Positions 27,317-34,137 of a stretch of DNA of 34,397 nt are shown one piece after another. The notes under the pieces are model-generated. The model was not told the DNA's origin and ran no database searches. It saw only the letters and a list, made by a program, of their open reading frames with translations. Source of the stretch: Actinomycetes bacterium (GTDB taxonomy: Bacteria; Actinomycetota; Thermoleophilia; Gaiellales; Gaiellaceae); assembly GCA_023251945.1 (NCBI GenBank), contig JAHEXT010000006.1:1-34397 (forward strand), in the 5' to 3' direction. The position numbers and the translations under genes were made by a program. The stretch's first letter is position 1. Each line of letters opens with the position of its first letter.

Positions 27317-29047
27317 GTGGGCCTCCGGATCTGCTTCGTCACGCCCTTCGCGTGGTCGCAGCCGCACGAGGTGAACGCGCACGTGGCCGGGACCGCGGCC
27401 GCGCTCCGGCAGCTCGGGCATTCGGTGACCGTCCTCGCTCCGTCCACGCGAGCGAGAGACCTGCTCGCCGGGAGACGTGCCCTCCAGCGCGGGAACGACG
27501 CGGAGGTGATCGCCGTGGGCCCCTCGATCCCCTTGTCTCGAAGAACGCACATGGGAGTGCCGGTCGGCGTACGAGCCAACCTCGCCCTCGCCCTACGCCG
27601 CGGCCACTACGACGTGGTGCACGGCTTCGAGCCCGGTCTGCCGAGCCTCTCGTACCTCGCGCTCACGGCCACGCATGCGCTCACGGCAGCCACGTTCTTC
27701 TCGCCCGACCGCCTAGGCTATCCCGCACGGAGGGCCCGTCGAGACCGGTTGCGCATCCGCCTCGACGCGCTCCTCGCCACCTCGGAGGAGACGGTGACCG
27801 CCGCCGCCGCGCGCTTCGACGGCGACTACCGGCTCGTGGCGCTCGGCGTGGACACGGAGCTCTTCCGACCCGGGAGGAAACGGAACCTGATCGCTCTCGA
27901 GCTCGAGCCTGCGGGAAGAGCTGTCACCCGTGCTCTGGCCCGCGCTCTCCGCGACCTCCCCGGCTGGGAGCTCCACCTCCTCCACACGAAGCCTCTCGGC
28001 TTCCGCCCGGCGATTCCCCGCTCCGTCCGCTCGAGGGTTCATGTCCGCTCGGTGCGACGGCCGGAGCAGCGCGCCGGAACGCTCGCGGAAGTGGCGATCT
28101 TCGTCCCCGCCCCCGAAGGTGAGCAGCGGCTCGCGCTGGAGGCTGCGGCGTGCGCGGCTGCGGTCGCCGACGGCGACGGCCCCGAGAAGGCGGCACAGGA
28201 GGTCTTGCGCCTCGTCCGCGACGAGACGCACCGAGCTCGAGTGGCCACCGACGGTCGGGCGGCCGCCGAGGCACAGGGCTTCGACCGGGTCGCCGGAGAC
28301 CTCGACGCGCTGTATTCGCGTCTGACGCGCAAGAAGCGGCTGCGGATCGACGACTCGAGACGGGACGACCCGCTCGCCGGTCGGGACTGGATCGCGGTCG
28401 ACCTGCACATGCACACGGACTGGTCGCACGACTGCTCGATCGCAGCCGAAGACCTCCTCGACCATGCCGAGGACATCGGCCTCGGCGGGATCGCGGTCAC
28501 CGATCACAACGCGTTCGGAGGCGCCCTCGAGGCGGTCGAGCTGGCTCGGCGTCGCAACCTTGTCGTCATCCCCGGCGAGGAGGTCAAGACGGACGGTCAA
28601 GGAGAGGTGATCGGCCTCTTCCTGGACGAGGAGATCCCGCGCGGGATGTCCTTCGCGGACACGATCGCGGCGATTCGTGAGCAGGAGGGTCTCGTCTATC
28701 TCCCCCACCCGTTCGATCGGATGCACGCGATCCCCGACCCCGCGACGCTCCACCGCCACCTTGCGGAGATCGACGTCTTCGAGGTCTTCAACGCGCGGCT
28801 CCTGCGCGACTCGTTCAACGACGAGGCGCTGCGTTTCGCGCGCAAGTACCGGCTCCTTCAGGGCGCCGGCTCCGATGCGCACGTGCTCCAGGGCGCCGGG
28901 ACGGGAGCGATGCGGATGCGGCGCTTCGACGGGCCGGAGGAGTTCCTGCTCTCGCTGCGCACGGCCGAGGTTCTGCGCCGCCCGAAGTCGCTCGCCTACC
29001 TCCAGTCGCTCAAGTGGGTCGCCCAGGTCAAGGAAAAGGTCCGCTAA
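27317..29047 (+). CDS. PimA-like glycosyltransferase fused to a PHP phosphoesterase
   Basis: A 576-residue two-domain protein. Residues 1 to about 345 are a GT-B (GT4) glycosyltransferase. The N-terminus ICFVTPFAWSQPHEVNAHVAGTAAALRQLGHSVTVLAPS resembles PimA (phosphatidylinositol mannosyltransferase), and an E-x7-E motif (EGEQRLALE) is present near 266. The usual GR-x4-KG donor motif is degenerate (ALELEPAGRAV). Residues from about 358 are a PHP domain with all four motifs: DLHMHTDWSHDCS, TDHNAFGG, PGEEVKTDGQGEVIG, YLPHPFDR and GSDAH. The fusion suggests glycosyl transfer and phosphate removal in one pathway, possibly on an inositol-phosphate compound given nearby ino1; this is inference. GTG start; the UDG-like gene follows after 21 nt. 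Confidence 0.85.
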   Translation: MGLRICFVTPFAWSQPHEVNAHVAGTAAALRQLGHSVTVLAPSTRARDLLAGRRALQRGNDAEVIAVGPSIPLSRRTHMGVPVGVRANLALALRRGHYDVVHGFEPGLPSLSYLALTATHALTAATFFSPDRLGYPARRARRDRLRIRLDALLATSEETVTAAAARFDGDYRLVALGVDTELFRPGRKRNLIALELEPAGRAVTRALARALRDLPGWELHLLHTKPLGFRPAIPRSVRSRVHVRSVRRPEQRAGTLAEVAIFVPAPEGEQRLALEAAACAAAVADGDGPEKAAQEVLRLVRDETHRARVATDGRAAAEAQGFDRVAGDLDALYSRLTRKKRLRIDDSRRDDPLAGRDWIAVDLHMHTDWSHDCSIAAEDLLDHAEDIGLGGIAVTDHNAFGGALEAVELARRRNLVVIPGEEVKTDGQGEVIGLFLDEEIPRGMSFADTIAAIREQEGLVYLPHPFDRMHAIPDPATLHRHLAEIDVFEVFNARLLRDSFNDEALRFARKYRLLQGAGSDAHVLQGAGTGAMRMRRFDGPEEFLLSLRTAEVLRRPKSLAYLQSLKWVAQVKEKVR

Positions 29048-29068
29048 GGGAGAAGGGAGCCGCACTCA

Positions 29069-29662
29069 GTGCCCGCGGCCGTGCCCACCGACGAGATCTA
29101 CGAGCGCTACCTCAAGAAGGCCATCTCCGAGATCAACGAGCTCGGGGACGAGCTCGCCCGCGAGGGCGACGAGCTGCGCGTCCCGGTGCTCGGATCGGGC
29201 CACCCACTCGCCGACGTCTTCCTCCTGAAGTACGCACCGCAGCCGTCGGAGATCCAGGAGGGTGTCGCCTTCTTCGGGCGCGCGGGCCAGGCGGTCCTCA
29301 AGTCGCTCCAGCGCCTGCACGTCGATCCGCTCGCCGTGTACGGCACGAACTGCCTCAAGTTCGGCACGGAGGATCCTGCCGACGCTGCAGCCTGGCTGAC
29401 GCGCGAGCTCCACATCGTGCAGCCGAAGCTCCTGATCGCCATGGGTCAGCGGTCCGTTGCGTTCGTCAACGACCTCCGCTTTCCCCTCTCCGACCCCGTC
29501 GATCCGCAGACCGAGGGTGCCGTCCTGCGCTTCACGCCGACGATCGGGGCGCTCGTCACCCCCGACGTCGACGAGTCGCTCGACGACCAGCCGTCCAAGA
29601 CGCGGTTCTGGAACGCCTTCAAGGCGCTCGGCCCCTGGTGGGCGGAGCAGCCCCCGTACTGA
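29069..29662 (+). CDS. Uracil-DNA-glycosylase-like protein
   Basis: A 197-residue protein of the UDG superfamily. YAPQPSEIQEGVAFFGRAGQAVLKSL corresponds to the family 4/5 region GEAPGxxE-x-GxPFvGraG. YGTNCLKFG matches the strand with the conserved Asn, and HIVQPKLLIAMGQRSVAF matches the helix before the active-site loop. It has only one cysteine, so it cannot hold the four-Cys 4Fe-4S cluster of families 4 and 5. The HPS-type motif is replaced by TPDVDESL. Uracil excision is therefore uncertain. GTG 29069 has GGGAG about 10 nt upstream. Its TGA stop is also the first three bases of the 114-bp repeat. Confidence 0.75.
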   Translation: MPAAVPTDEIYERYLKKAISEINELGDELAREGDELRVPVLGSGHPLADVFLLKYAPQPSEIQEGVAFFGRAGQAVLKSLQRLHVDPLAVYGTNCLKFGTEDPADAAAWLTRELHIVQPKLLIAMGQRSVAFVNDLRFPLSDPVDPQTEGAVLRFTPTIGALVTPDVDESLDDQPSKTRFWNAFKALGPWWAEQPPY

Positions 29663-29773
29663 TGCGCAAGACCGGGAATCCGCAGAAGCAGATTCCCGGT
29701 CGCGCAGAAGAGCCCCTGAAGCGCAGCAGCTTCGCTGCCGCTGGTGTGCGCGGTCGTCCGTCCCGCCGCCTCC
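29660..29773 (+). repeat. Two-hairpin repeat element, copy 2 (114-bp unit)
   Basis: It begins with the TGA stop of the UDG-like gene. Hairpin 1 is GACCGGGAATCCGC / GCAGATTCCCGGTC (one mismatch, loop AGAA), flanked by GCGC on both sides. AGAAGAGCCCCTGAAGC follows, then hairpin 2 GCAGC-TTC-GCTGC. About 30 bp of tail completes the unit, which is repeated exactly in the next 114 bp. Confidence 0.85.
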
Positions 29774-29887
29774 TGATGCGCAAGACCGGGAATCCGCAGA
29801 AGCAGATTCCCGGTCGCGCAGAAGAGCCCCTGAAGCGCAGCAGCTTCGCTGCCGCTGGTGTGCGCGGTCGTCCGTCCCGCCGCCTCC
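29774..29887 (+). repeat. Two-hairpin repeat element, copy 3 (perfect duplicate)
   Basis: By eye it is identical, base for base, to 29660-29773 (period 114 bp, a multiple of three). Such identity suggests a recent duplication, while the element itself is older, judging by the diverged copies 1 and 4. Confidence 0.85.
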
Positions 29888-29971
29888 TGATGCGCGCGGC
29901 CGGAATCCGCTCGCGCGGATCCTGGTCGCGCGAAGATCCCTGAAGCGCGGCCGCTTCGCGGCTGCGGCGCC
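29888..29971 (+). repeat. Two-hairpin repeat element, copy 4 (diverged)
   Basis: It starts with the same TGATGCGC. Hairpin 1 is GGCCGGAATCCGC / GCGGATCCTGGTC with loop TCGC (12 of 13 pairs, two of them G-T), flanked by GCGC. GAAGATCCCTGAAGC follows, then hairpin 2 GCCGC-TTC-GCGGC. It ends two bases before the ATG at 29973. Together with copies 2 and 3 it fills the whole 310-bp gap between two genes. Confidence 0.8.
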
Positions 29972-29972
29972 A

Positions 29973-30725
29973 ATGAACCTCGAACCTCGATCCCGGATAG
30001 GTCGCTCCCACTGGCGTGCGCTCGCGCTCGCGGTCCTCGGTGCGGCGCTCGTCGCCTACGGCGCCGTCGCGGAGCACCTCTGGGGGCTTCCCTCTGGCCT
30101 CGACGTCGCCGTCCACAGCCTTCTCGTCTTCCCCGCCTTCGCCGCCGCGATCTGGGTGGCGCTGCCGCTGGCCCGGATCCCGAGCGTGCAGCTCCTCGTC
30201 GCCGCGGCCGTTGTCGCCCTTGCGGCGTTCGGGCTCACGCTGATCGGAGCAGGGTCGGCCGCGAACGTTTCCAAGCTCGCCTGCTACGCGCTCCTCGGCT
30301 ACTGGTTCGTCTCTCTGTTCGAAGAGCTCTGGTGGGTCGCCCTCGTCGCCGTGCTCGTCCCCTGGGTCGACGTCTGGTCGGTCGCGGCCGGCCCGACGCG
30401 CTACGTCGTCGAGGAGCAGCCCGGCTTCTTCGAGCGCATCTCCGTCGGATTCCCGAATCCGGGGGAGACGGCGACGGTGAACATCGGCCCACCGGACGTG
30501 ATCTTCTTCGCGCTCTTCCTCGCCGCCGCGGACCGCTTCGGGCTCCGCGTCGGCTGGACCTGGCTCACGATGACCGGCTTCCTTGCAGCGACGCTCGCAC
30601 TCGTCTGGACGTGGGACGTCTCAGGCCTGCCCGCGCTCCCAGCCGTCTGCCTCGGCTTCCTCCTCCCGAACGCCGACCTGCTCTGGCGCAACATGCGTGA
30701 TGCACGCGCCGCCGCTCGCATGTAG
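29973..30725 (+). CDS. Candidate presenilin-like (A22-type) intramembrane aspartyl protease
   Basis: A 250-residue polytopic membrane protein with about eight or nine helices. Three features echo presenilin/signal-peptide-peptidase homologues: Asp133 in a helix (VPWVDVWSVAAGPT, like the YD motif), Asp175 at the start of the next helix (NIGPPDVIFFALFLAA, like GxGD), and a PAL motif at 220-222 (LPALPAV) near the C-terminus. A hydrophilic loop lies between the two Asp helices, as in the family. The GxGD glycine is Pro (GPPD), so activity is uncertain. The start ATG 29973 is the first that leads into the membrane part. It converges with the rRNA methyltransferase gene. It could instead be an unrelated multipass protein. 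Confidence 0.65.
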   Translation: MNLEPRSRIGRSHWRALALAVLGAALVAYGAVAEHLWGLPSGLDVAVHSLLVFPAFAAAIWVALPLARIPSVQLLVAAAVVALAAFGLTLIGAGSAANVSKLACYALLGYWFVSLFEELWWVALVAVLVPWVDVWSVAAGPTRYVVEEQPGFFERISVGFPNPGETATVNIGPPDVIFFALFLAAADRFGLRVGWTWLTMTGFLAATLALVWTWDVSGLPALPAVCLGFLLPNADLLWRNMRDARAAARM

Positions 30726-30749
30726 GAGCCGGGCATGCCCGGCTCCTAC
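30722..30749. terminator. Shared palindromic terminator between convergent genes
   Basis: GTAGGAGCCGGGCA (30722-30735) and TGCCCGGCTCCTAC (30736-30749) are exact reverse complements, a perfect 28-bp palindrome. It contains the TAG stops of both convergent genes (30723-30725 plus strand; 30748-30746 minus strand). The GC-rich hairpin has no T-run, so it resembles the U-less bidirectional terminators reported in actinobacteria. Confidence 0.65.
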
Positions 30750-32113
30750 GACGAGCGCGTGAGCAGCGACACCGACTCGACGTGCGGCGTGTGGGGGAAC
30801 ATGTCCACGGGCCGGCAGCGGACGAGCGCGTAGCCGAACTCGTCGCGGAGCACCTTGACGTCCGAGGCGAGCGTCGTCGGGTTGCAGGAGACGTAGACGA
30901 TTCGGGCCGCGCCGAGTCCGCCCGTCCGCCGCAGTGCCTTCCCGGCGAGCCCCGGGCGCGGGGGATCGACGACGACGACATCGGGCCGACCGGCCTCCTC
31001 GACCAGACGCTCCAGCGTCTGCCCCACGTTCCCGGCGTAGAACCGCGCGTTCGCGATTCCGTTGAGCTCGGCGTTCTCGACGGCGCACGCGACGGACTCC
31101 TCGGAGATCTCGACACCCCACACCGATGCCGCACCGCCGGCGAGCGCGAGCGCGATCGTCCCTGTTCCGCAGTAGAGGTCGAAGACGTTCTCTGCGCCCG
31201 TCAGCCCCGCGCACTCGCGGGCGAGCGCATAGAGACGCTCCGCCATCTCCGTGTTCGTCTGCAGGAACGCGGCCGGGCGGAGCCGGAAGCGGAGCCCGAG
31301 GATCTCCTCCTCGATCGCCTCGTCTCCCCAGAGCAGCGTCGTCGTCACATTCGTCCGCTCGGCAGGCGTGTCGTTGACCGCCCAGTGGATCGAGCGCACC
31401 TCGGGAAAGCGCCGGAGGACGTCCACGAGGTAGCCCGTCTCGAACCGCTCGCCCGGCGCCGTCACGAGCAGGACGAGCGCCTGGCCCGTGTTCCGCCCCT
31501 CGCGCACGACGAGGTGGCGAAGGTAGCCGTCGCCGGTCCCCTGGTCGTACGCCTCGAGACGCTCCTCCCGAGCCCAGTCCCGAACCGCGAGCCGGATCGC
31601 GTTCCCGAGATCGGTCGTCAGCAGGCACGCGTCGATCCCGACGACCTCGTCCCAGCGTCCCGCCCGGTGGAAGCCGAGCTCGACTCCCTCGTCTCCCGCT
31701 GCGAACGAGTACTCGAGCTTGTTCCGGTAGCCGTACTGCGAGGCCGCGGGCACAATCGGCTCGAGCGGCGGTTCCGCGATCCGCCCGATCCGGACGAGCG
31801 CGTCGCGCACCTGCTGCTCTTTGGCGGAGATCTGAGCCTCGTACGCCAGGTCCTGGAAACGGCAGCCGCCGCACGTCCCGAAGTGGGGACACGGCGCCTC
31901 GACCCGGTTCGGGCCCGGCTCGAGCACGGCGTCCGCGGCCGCTTCCGCGAAGCCGCGCTTCACCTTCGTCACGCGTGCGCGAACGCGATCTCCGGGCAGC
32001 CCGCCGCGTACGAACACGACGAACCCGTCATGCCGCGCGACCCCGCTCCCGCCGTACGCGAGCGAGTCGATCCGGAGCTCGAGCTCCTCCCCCTTCTGAA
32101 CGGGCGCGGCCAC
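30746..32113 (-). CDS. rlmD: 23S rRNA m5U methyltransferase, RlmD/RumA family
   Basis: A 455-residue SAM-dependent RNA uridine-C5 methyltransferase. The N-terminal TRAM domain covers about 1-65 (LELRIDSLAYGGSGVARHDGFVVFV). Iron-sulfur cysteines are in CPHFGTCGGCRFQ (75, 81, 84), with a fourth near 163. The Rossmann SAM site is VFDLYCGTGTIALALA, and the catalytic motifs are DPPRPGL and YVSCNPTTLASD with the nucleophile Cys; it ends VDMFPHTPHVESV. The family methylates 23S rRNA U1939 or U747, and tRNA in some members; the exact site is not decided by sequence. GTG 32113 has no Shine-Dalgarno but TACCCT lies 7 nt upstream. Confidence 0.93.
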   Translation of the reverse strand: MAAPVQKGEELELRIDSLAYGGSGVARHDGFVVFVRGGLPGDRVRARVTKVKRGFAEAAADAVLEPGPNRVEAPCPHFGTCGGCRFQDLAYEAQISAKEQQVRDALVRIGRIAEPPLEPIVPAASQYGYRNKLEYSFAAGDEGVELGFHRAGRWDEVVGIDACLLTTDLGNAIRLAVRDWAREERLEAYDQGTGDGYLRHLVVREGRNTGQALVLLVTAPGERFETGYLVDVLRRFPEVRSIHWAVNDTPAERTNVTTTLLWGDEAIEEEILGLRFRLRPAAFLQTNTEMAERLYALARECAGLTGAENVFDLYCGTGTIALALAGGAASVWGVEISEESVACAVENAELNGIANARFYAGNVGQTLERLVEEAGRPDVVVVDPPRPGLAGKALRRTGGLGAARIVYVSCNPTTLASDVKVLRDEFGYALVRCRPVDMFPHTPHVESVSLLTRSS

Positions 32114-32120
32114 TCCGGCC

Positions 32121-32126
32121 AGGGTA
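32121..32126 (-). promoter_or_regulatory. -10-like TACCCT for the rRNA methyltransferase
   Basis: TACCCT on the minus strand ends 7 nt before the GTG start at 32113. The spacing predicts a leaderless transcript, the same pattern as at moaA. Confidence 0.35.
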
Positions 32127-32196
32127 GCCGTGGAGCGATCGACACGAATTCATGACAGTCGCGTGCCAGTCACTCGCCGACAATGGAGGAGTGCGC

Positions 32197-32346
32197 GTGT
32201 GGCGCCGACCTGGACCGCTGATCGAGCGAGCGGACATTGACGCTATCTTGAGAGCAATGTTCGATATCCGCGTCGAGCTGACAAAGATTCGCAAGGCGTT
32301 GAACGAGGAGGACGATGGCGAAGAGGAAGAAGAAGGTTCCTCCTGA
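32197..32346 (+). CDS. Small acidic-tailed hypothetical protein
   Basis: A 49-residue protein: a helical stretch RADIDAILRAMFDIRVELTKIRKAL followed by a very acidic tail (EEDDGEEEEE). GGAGGA lies 6 nt before the GTG at 32197, which decides the start; an upstream ATG (32152) in the same frame has no such site. No family is recognised. It overlaps the next small gene by 32 nt, so the two are probably made together. Confidence 0.6.
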   Translation: MWRRPGPLIERADIDAILRAMFDIRVELTKIRKALNEEDDGEEEEEGSS

Positions 32347-32488
32347 AGTTCAGGCGGAAGAAGAGGCCCGCTACGCCGAGACAACGCGGCTTCTCGAGGA
32401 GCGGATCGCCTACCACAGCGCCAAGCTCGCGGAGGAGCGCGAGCCGAAGCAACGCCGCTTCTGGCGCCCCTGGAGCACCGAGACGTAG
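32315..32488 (+). CDS. Small basic hypothetical protein
   Basis: A 57-residue protein starting MAKRKKKVPPEVQAEEEARY and ending FWRPWSTET. It is highly charged, with a central helix (TTRLLEERIAYHSAKLAEER) that could be a coiled coil. GAGGAG sits about 4 nt before the ATG, inside the coding sequence of the preceding small gene and in a different frame. The acidic and basic partners encoded in overlap might bind each other. Function is unknown. Confidence 0.6.
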   Translation: MAKRKKKVPPEVQAEEEARYAETTRLLEERIAYHSAKLAEEREPKQRRFWRPWSTET

Positions 32489-32512
32489 ACCGAGCGGAGT
32501 GCGGCCACGGAC

Positions 32513-33253
32513 TCAGGTGACGTCGCTGTGCTCGACTCGAAACCAGCCGAGGAGGCTAACGCCGACGACGTAGGCGAGCCCGACGACGCCGCCCGCAACA
32601 GGTGAGAGCGCATCGTCCACGCTCCCTTCGAACGCTCCGAGGGCTTGCGCGGGCAGGAAGTCGGCGGCGCTGTCGAGGTCGACGAGGCCGAGCAACAAGG
32701 TCAGCAGCGCCTCGAACAGGAGGATCCAGAGAATCCCCGCCACGAGAGCGAAGGTCTGGCTCTTCAGCAGCGACCCGACGCCGGCCCCGAGGGCACCCCA
32801 GAGCGCGGCGGCGAGGACTATTCGTCCGACGCGTGCACCGAGACCGCTGTCGAGCACGAACGAGGCGTCCCTGGCGACGATGAACGGAATCGCCACCGCG
32901 AGCACGACGGCGACCGCGAGCACCGCCAGCGCCACACCCGCGAGAAACGCAGCGATCCCCTTCGCCGCAACATGGAGCTCGCGACGGGGAGTCACGAGGA
33001 GGGTGCGCGTGATCGTGCCGTGCCGCCACTCCACCGTCACCGACGTGATGCCCACCAGGAACGCGATCAGCGAGGCGAGGGAGCCTGCGACGAGGTCGCG
33101 CTGGAACTCGGGCGTGCCGAGGTCGACCTCCGCCGCCGAACCCACCTGCGCTGCAGTACCGATCCCCGTCAGGACGACGAGCGCAAGGACGTACCCGATC
33201 CAGCCGCGCGTGGTTCGCAGCTTCAGGAACTCGGCGCCGACGAGCGTCGTCAC
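32513..33253 (-). CDS. ABC-2 type transporter permease
   Basis: A 246-residue membrane protein with six helices. The N-terminus TTLVGAEFLKLRTTRGWIGYVLALVV is typical of ABC-2 permeases, and SVTVEWRHGTITRTLLVTPRREL is the conserved cytoplasmic loop. The GTG at 33253 overlaps the ATPase stop (GTGA), so ATPase and permease are made together. It probably exports a small molecule or lipid or gives drug resistance; the substrate is unknown. Confidence 0.88.
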   Translation of the reverse strand: MTTLVGAEFLKLRTTRGWIGYVLALVVLTGIGTAAQVGSAAEVDLGTPEFQRDLVAGSLASLIAFLVGITSVTVEWRHGTITRTLLVTPRRELHVAAKGIAAFLAGVALAVLAVAVVLAVAIPFIVARDASFVLDSGLGARVGRIVLAAALWGALGAGVGSLLKSQTFALVAGILWILLFEALLTLLLGLVDLDSAADFLPAQALGAFEGSVDDALSPVAGGVVGLAYVVGVSLLGWFRVEHSDVT

Positions 33254-34137
33254 GCAGGCGCCTCCGATCCGGTCAGCTCCAGGAAGACCTCTTCGAGCGT
33301 GGCCCGCTCCGCGCTGAGCTCGTGGAGGACGATGCCGTGCGCGGCGGCAAGCTCACCCACCCGCTCGGGCCCGGCGGCAACGGCAAGCGTTCCGTCGCCC
33401 AGTGAACGCACGTCGAGGCCTGCCTCGGCGAGCAGCGAAGCGAGGCGCTCCGCGTCCGGGCTGCGGACTCGAGCCGCACCGGCCGCCATCGCCTCGACCT
33501 CGGCCATCGTGGCGCACCGCACGAGCCGGCCACGATGGATGATCACGACCTCGTCCACCGTCTGCGCGATCTCGGCGAGGACGTGGCTGGAGATGAGCAC
33601 CGTGCGCCCCTCGCGTGCCAGCGCGCGGAGCAGGTCCCGAAGCCAGCGAATGCCCTGCGGATCGAGCCCGTTCGCGGGCTCGTCGAGGACGAGCACCTCG
33701 GGGTCGCCGAGCAGCGCAGCAGCCAGGCCGAGGCGCTGCCGCATGCCGAGGGAGTAGCCCTTCGCCCGGCGGCGTGCGGCGCCGGTCAGCTCGACGAGTG
33801 CGAGGACCTCGTCGACCCGCGAGGCCGGGAGTCGCGCGGCGGCCGCGAGAAAGCGGAGGTGATTCCGGCCGGACCGGCCGGGATGCGCGTCGAACGTCTC
33901 CAAGACGGCGCCGACCCGCTCCAGCGGCGCGTCCAGCTCGCGATAGGGACGCCCGAGCACGGCGGTCCTCCCGGCGTTGGGTCGGACGAGGCCGAGGATG
34001 GCGCGCAAGGTCGTCGACTTGCCGGCGCCGTTCGGGCCGAGGAAGCCCGTCAGCGTTCCCGGCGCGACCGAGAACGAGAGATCGTTGACGGCGACGGTCG
34101 AGCCGTACCGCTTCGTGAGCCTCTCGACCTCGATCAC
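33250..34137 (-). CDS. ABC transporter ATP-binding protein
   Basis: A 295-residue ATPase. Walker A is GFLGPNGAGKSTT, the signature YSLGMRQRLGLAAALL, Walker B VLVLDEPANGLDP, and the switch His is in ISSHVLAEI. The C-terminal extension of about 75 residues is usual for the DrrA/CcmA-like class working with ABC-2 permeases. GTG 34137 (VIEVERLTKRYG) is the family start; further upstream the frame crosses into the next gene. Both ends overlap neighbours by GTGA. Confidence 0.94.
   Translation of the reverse strand: MIEVERLTKRYGSTVAVNDLSFSVAPGTLTGFLGPNGAGKSTTLRAILGLVRPNAGRTAVLGRPYRELDAPLERVGAVLETFDAHPGRSGRNHLRFLAAAARLPASRVDEVLALVELTGAARRRAKGYSLGMRQRLGLAAALLGDPEVLVLDEPANGLDPQGIRWLRDLLRALAREGRTVLISSHVLAEIAQTVDEVVIIHRGRLVRCATMAEVEAMAAGAARVRSPDAERLASLLAEAGLDVRSLGDGTLAVAAGPERVGELAAAHGIVLHELSAERATLEEVFLELTGSEAPA

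Noticed and set aside
29660-29971. CRISPR array
   Set aside because: The units are 114 bp, exactly tandem with no unique spacers, and contain hairpins; no cas gene is present.
27214-29971. Insertion sequence or transposon bounded by the repeats
   Set aside because: Copies 1 and 2-4 flank ordinary genes in opposite orientation, but no transposase, target duplication or terminal structure is visible.
29457-29972. Protein coded through the 114-bp repeats upstream of the presenilin-like gene
   Set aside because: The open frame exists only because the repeat length is a multiple of three. The peptide is Arg/Ser-rich and unlike the membrane protein, which starts naturally at ATG 29973.
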